Of a stretch of 64,000 nucleotides of DNA, positions 60,904 through 64,000 are shown in pieces. Location: positions 146,823 to 210,822 of the forward strand of contig BAYV01000009.1 of NCBI GenBank assembly GCA_000710935.1, given 5' to 3'. The DNA comes from Iodidimonas nitroreducens (GTDB lineage: Bacteria > Pseudomonadota > Alphaproteobacteria > Sphingomonadales > Rhodothalassiaceae). Position numbers and translations under genes: made by a program. Position 1 is the first letter of the stretch; the number at the start of each line of letters is the position of its first letter. Under the pieces are notes generated by a model, which was not told where the DNA came from, did not search any database, and was given only the letters and a program-made list of their open reading frames with translations.

Positions 60904-62982
60904 ATGCAGCCATCATCAAAAACGAGCTTAAAAGCCCGATCAGGCAGCGGCGTTTATCAGCTCATGCGCCTTTTCAGCGCCCTGTGCCTTTTCATCCTGC
61001 CCCTGAACGCCATGGCGCGATCAGAATCAGCGTCAGGTACGGCAGCAGAAATCGCTTCCCCCGATGGCAAAATACGGGTCAGTGTTGAAAGCATCGATGG
61101 AAAGCCCGGCTATCGGGTTTTTTATCAGCAAAAGCCGGTGATCGCTTTCAGCCGTCTGGGCCTTGATTTTGCAGATATTCCCGATCTGGCAGAAGATTTA
61201 AAAATCGCCAGCAGCCAGCACAGCCAGCATGACAGCACATGGACACAGCCATGGGGCGAAGAGGAAAACATCCGCGATCAGCATCATGAATTGCGGGTTG
61301 TTTTTAAATCCATCCATGATGATGAGCGCGAAATGACGGTCACCTTTCGCGTTTTCAATGATGGTGTGGGCTTTCGCTATGAAATCCCCCAGCAAAATGG
61401 GGCTTCAGGTGTCAAGATCATGGATGAACTGACCGAATTCAGCTTTCATGACAATCTCAAGGCATGGTGGATTCCAGCCTACCAAGACAATCGCTATGAA
61501 TATCAATATGCCCAATCCTCGGTTGATAGCCTGGATGTGATCCACACGCCCGCTACCTTTGAAGCCACTGATTATGCCCTCAGCATCCATGAAGCCGCAC
61601 TGGTGGATTATGCCAGCATGGCTCTCCGCCGCCCCGCCATGCATGGCCAAACCCTGAAGGCCGATCTGGTGCCCTGGGCCGATGGCGTGCGGGTTTATGC
61701 CACTTTACCGGTAAAAACCCCGTGGCGGACCATCCAGATCGCCGAAAAAGCTTATCAACTGGCCGATTCCCGGCTCATTCTCAATCTCAATGAACCCAAT
61801 AAGCTGGGCGATGTTTCATGGGTCAAGCCGGGAAAATATATCGGCATCTGGTGGTGTATGCATATCCGCACCTGCACATGGGAAACCGGAGAAAATCATG
61901 GGGCAACTACGGACAACGCCATCAGTTATATCGATTTCGCCGCCAAACACGGCTTTGATGGTGTTTTGATCGAAGGCTGGAATATCGGCTGGGATGGCAA
62001 TTGGTACGAGAATGGCGAGCTGTTCCGCTTTGCCGAGCCAACGCCGGATTTTGATATCGAAAAAATTGCCGCCCATAGCCGCAAAATGGGGGTTCCGATC
62101 ATCGGCCATCATGAAACCAGCGCCAATATTCAAAATTATGAAGCCCAGCTTGATGCAGCCTTTGCATTCAGCGCAAAGCACGGGATGCGAGCGGTAAAAA
62201 CCGGATATGTTGGCACCCGGCTGGATCACAAGGAATGGCATCATGGCCAGTATATGGTCGAACATTTCTCGAAAGTTATGGAAACGGCGGCCCGTTATAA
62301 AATTGCCATCAATGCCCACGAACCGATCAAAGACACCGGCTTGCGCCGCACTTATCCCCATATGATGTCACGCGAAGGGGCGCGGGGCGGGGAATATGAT
62401 GCCTGGAGCCACGCAGCCCAGGGCAATCATCCCGACCACACAACCATTCTGCCCTTCACCCGGATGCTGGCGGGCCCCATGGATTATACCCCTGCCATTT
62501 TCGATCTGCGCTTTGGCCCCAATGAGGACAATGGCGTGTCCTCCACCCTCGCCAAACAGCTTGCCCTGATGGTGGTGCTATACAGCCCCTTGCAAATGGC
62601 GGCTGATCTGCCGGAAAATTATGAAGGGCATCCGGCCTTCCAGTTTGTAAAAGATGTGCCCGCAGATTGGTCGGAAAGCCGCGCCCTTGATGGCAGGATC
62701 GGTGATTATTTTGTCATGGCCCGGAAGGATCGCGCCAGCGATGATTGGTATGTGGGGGCGATCAGCGATGAAGAGGCGCGCCAAATCCCTTTGTCCCTCG
62801 ATTTTCTTGAACCCGGGGTGCGCTATCAGGCCACCCGCTATCAGGATGGTGCATCAGCCCATTGGCTCCATAATCCCCAGCCTGTCGAGATATTGGAGGA
62901 TAAGGTAACAGCCGATCAAAGCCTGATGCTCGATCTTCGACCCGGCGGCGGACAGGCCATTCGCTTCACGCCCTTGCCATAG
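60904..62982 (+). CDS. GH97 glycoside hydrolase, alpha-glucosidase type
   Basis: Exported, calcium-dependent glycosidase of the SusB family. Signal peptide around residues 21-38 (hydrophobic 'LFSALCLFILPLNAMA'). By spacing, Glu404 ('GHHETS'), Glu473 ('NAHEP'), Glu491 ('SREGARG') and Glu497 ('GGEYDAW') sit 35 residues before SusB Glu439, 508, 526 and 532 as I recall them, so the inverting alpha-glucosidase set looks complete; the retaining branch uses an Asp instead. It follows the halogenase by 15 bases and ends the set. Confidence 0.95.
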   Translation: MQPSSKTSLKARSGSGVYQLMRLFSALCLFILPLNAMARSESASGTAAEIASPDGKIRVSVESIDGKPGYRVFYQQKPVIAFSRLGLDFADIPDLAEDLKIASSQHSQHDSTWTQPWGEEENIRDQHHELRVVFKSIHDDEREMTVTFRVFNDGVGFRYEIPQQNGASGVKIMDELTEFSFHDNLKAWWIPAYQDNRYEYQYAQSSVDSLDVIHTPATFEATDYALSIHEAALVDYASMALRRPAMHGQTLKADLVPWADGVRVYATLPVKTPWRTIQIAEKAYQLADSRLILNLNEPNKLGDVSWVKPGKYIGIWWCMHIRTCTWETGENHGATTDNAISYIDFAAKHGFDGVLIEGWNIGWDGNWYENGELFRFAEPTPDFDIEKIAAHSRKMGVPIIGHHETSANIQNYEAQLDAAFAFSAKHGMRAVKTGYVGTRLDHKEWHHGQYMVEHFSKVMETAARYKIAINAHEPIKDTGLRRTYPHMMSREGARGGEYDAWSHAAQGNHPDHTTILPFTRMLAGPMDYTPAIFDLRFGPNEDNGVSSTLAKQLALMVVLYSPLQMAADLPENYEGHPAFQFVKDVPADWSESRALDGRIGDYFVMARKDRASDDWYVGAISDEEARQIPLSLDFLEPGVRYQATRYQDGASAHWLHNPQPVEILEDKVTADQSLMLDLRPGGGQAIRFTPLP

Positions 62983-63021
62983 GATCGGGCCGGCATCCAA
63001 TAAGGCCGGAGGTATTTTGCT

Positions 63022-63111
63022 TTCGTCATCCCACCCTTTTTTCTTCGTCATCCCGGCCCTATTTTTCTTCGTCTTCCCGCCCTTTTTTTCGTCACCCCGG
63101 GCTTGACCCGG
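63022..63111 (+). repeat. Short tandem TTCGTCATCCC repeats ending in a palindrome
   Basis: Three units of 22-24 bases start at 63022, 63044 and 63068 (TTCGTCATCCC or TTCGTCTTCCC plus a CCCTTTTTT tail). The last part, GTCACCCCGGGCTTGACCCGG, is an imperfect palindrome (CCGGG-cttga-CCCGG), of a form common in alphaproteobacterial intergenic regions. It stops about where the IS110 element begins. Confidence 0.65.
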
Positions 63112-64000
63112 CAACTGTGTTATTGGTTCATGGATGGAATGGTTTTTTATCGCGGATGATTGCATTTGCGGTGACGAGGATTTTTCTGGCGATAGCGATG
63201 ATGGCGACTTTGGCTGGTTTTCCGGCATTGATCATGGCTTTATAGATTTGAGCGAAGCGATGGGCTGAGCGAATGGCACTGACGGCGGCCATATAGAGGG
63301 CTTCGCGGACGCGCCGTCTGCCGCCTTTAATGATGCGCCTGCCGCGAAACTGGCCGCTATCGACATTGAACGGCGCGAGACCCGCCATGGCAGCGACGGA
63401 TTTAGGCGAGAGGCATCCGAGTTCGGGCATGAGGGCGCTAAGGGTTGCGGCGGCAACGGGTCCGATTCCGGGGATAGACCGCAGCAGGGTCTGATCTTCG
63501 GTGAGTTGGGCACTGGCCTTGATCAGGGCGCTGATTTGGCGTTCGATTTCGGCAATTTGTTTGGCCAGCCAAGCGATGTGGGCCTCGATGTCTTCGATGA
63601 TGATGGGATCATCGATGGCGACGAGGCGGGTGCGTTCCTGCTTGCGCATCAAGACGAGTTGGTCGCGGCGTTTATGCAGGCGGGCCAAGGCTTCGCGTTC
63701 GAGGGATGGTGTGGATGTGCAGGCCGGACGCAGGCTGCGGGCCATGGCGGCAAGCATTTGGGCATCGATGGCATCGGTTTTGGCAAGGCGTCCGGTGGCG
63801 CGGGCGAAATCGCGGGCACGCGCCGGGTTAACACGGGCAAAGGGAATGGCAGCGGCTGCCAGCGCCCGCCGCAGGCAGCTATCATAAGAACCGGTGGCCT
63901 CGAAAAGCACCAGCAGGTCCTGACCTTTCCAGCGTTCGATCAGGGGTGCCAAAGCGGAGGCTTCGTTGGCGATCCGTTCGACTTTGCCGATCCGTTCATC
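63112..64000 (-). mobile_element. IS110-family element, 3' part only
   Basis: The transposase gene fills this segment and runs off the right edge. Only about 15 bases separate its stop codon from the palindromic repeat, so the 3' non-coding end is very short. The exact element boundary near 63112 is inferred from the interruption of the repeat. The 5' non-coding end, where IS110 elements encode their guide (bridge) RNA, is outside the window. Confidence 0.75.
63128..64000 (-). CDS. IS110-family transposase, partial
   Basis: Reads through the right edge without a start codon. The visible part has the end of the N-terminal DEDD (RuvC-like) domain ('LVLFEATGSYD', 'ATGRLAKTDAIDAQMLAAMARSL'), a coiled-coil stretch ('LARLHKRRDQLVLMRKQERTRL'), and the C-terminal Tnp_20 domain with 'LRSIPGIGPVAAATLSALMPELG' and 'SGQFRGRRIIKGGRRRVREALYMAAVSAIR', whose serine is the catalytic one in this family. 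No frameshift was seen in this part. Confidence 0.92.
   Translation of the reverse strand, partial: DERIGKVERIANEASALAPLIERWKGQDLLVLFEATGSYDSCLRRALAAAAIPFARVNPARARDFARATGRLAKTDAIDAQMLAAMARSLRPACTSTPSLEREALARLHKRRDQLVLMRKQERTRLVAIDDPIIIEDIEAHIAWLAKQIAEIERQISALIKASAQLTEDQTLLRSIPGIGPVAAATLSALMPELGCLSPKSVAAMAGLAPFNVDSGQFRGRRIIKGGRRRVREALYMAAVSAIRSAHRFAQIYKAMINAGKPAKVAIIAIARKILVTANAIIRDKKPFHP

Noticed and set aside
63022..63111. CRISPR-like array
   Set aside because: Units are directly adjacent without spacers, only three full copies, and pyrimidine-rich; a simple tandem repeat.

Overview
The window comes from an alphaproteobacterial chromosome, moderately GC-rich, with no plasmid or phage backbone visible. 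The call rests on the nuoA-to-nuoJ order, a bacterial NDUFA12 homologue beside mlaD and a DUF2155 gene, the tig-clpP-clpX-lon-hup block, a B12-dependent ribonucleotide reductase as the only RNR seen, and TonB-dependent carbohydrate receptors of the Xanthomonas/Caulobacter type. The Kordiimonadales/Iodidimonas part of the class is a guess only. Most of the window is core genome.

Layout. 1-9.2 kb: complex I genes nuoA to nuoJ, all minus strand, cut at the left edge before nuoK. 9.4-19.9 kb: five tRNA genes (Asp x2, Val, Leu, His), a small membrane protein, then hup, lon, clpX, clpP, tig (protein quality control) and the fused NAD(P)HX repair enzyme. 20.1-22.1 kb: glnB-glnA behind a clear sigma-54 promoter. 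22.2-31 kb: a possible small RNA, a hypothetical gene, parE, a fused thiS-thiG gene, aroQ-accB-accC-aat, and the opposing set NDUFA12-mlaD-DUF2155. 31.4-37.9 kb: nrdJ, a GGDEF/EAL protein and a DUF4389 membrane protein. 38-39.5 kb: an orphan DUF3168 (phage/GTA tail) gene, a compact promoter-hairpin-terminator unit and an S24-type repressor. 39.5-48.6 kb: a glycerophosphodiesterase, an MFS transporter, a DEAD-box helicase, tRNA-Lys, a GST, tgt, queA and a RutR-like TetR regulator. 48.6-53.1 kb: a nucleoside uptake and breakdown cluster (deoA, CNT transporter, nucleoside hydrolase, rbsK). 53.4-55.9 kb: a flavoprotein and a glutaryl-CoA dehydrogenase. 56.4-63 kb: a carbohydrate locus with a TonB receptor, a flavin-dependent halogenase homologue and a GH97 alpha-glucosidase. 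63-64 kb: short repeats, then a truncated IS110-family element at the right edge.

How the genes fit together. The receptor, halogenase and GH97 genes are closely spaced and co-directional; four copies of an identical 10-mer lie in the AT-rich leader of the receptor. The nucleoside cluster should import nucleosides, split them by phosphorolysis (DeoA) or hydrolysis, and phosphorylate ribose, probably under the adjacent TetR regulator. The least described items are two compact hairpin-terminator arrays that look like small RNAs (about 22.2-22.3 kb and 38.45-38.53 kb, both minus strand), the repeated 10-mer upstream of the receptor, and an IS110 element that appears to sit in a palindromic intergenic repeat.
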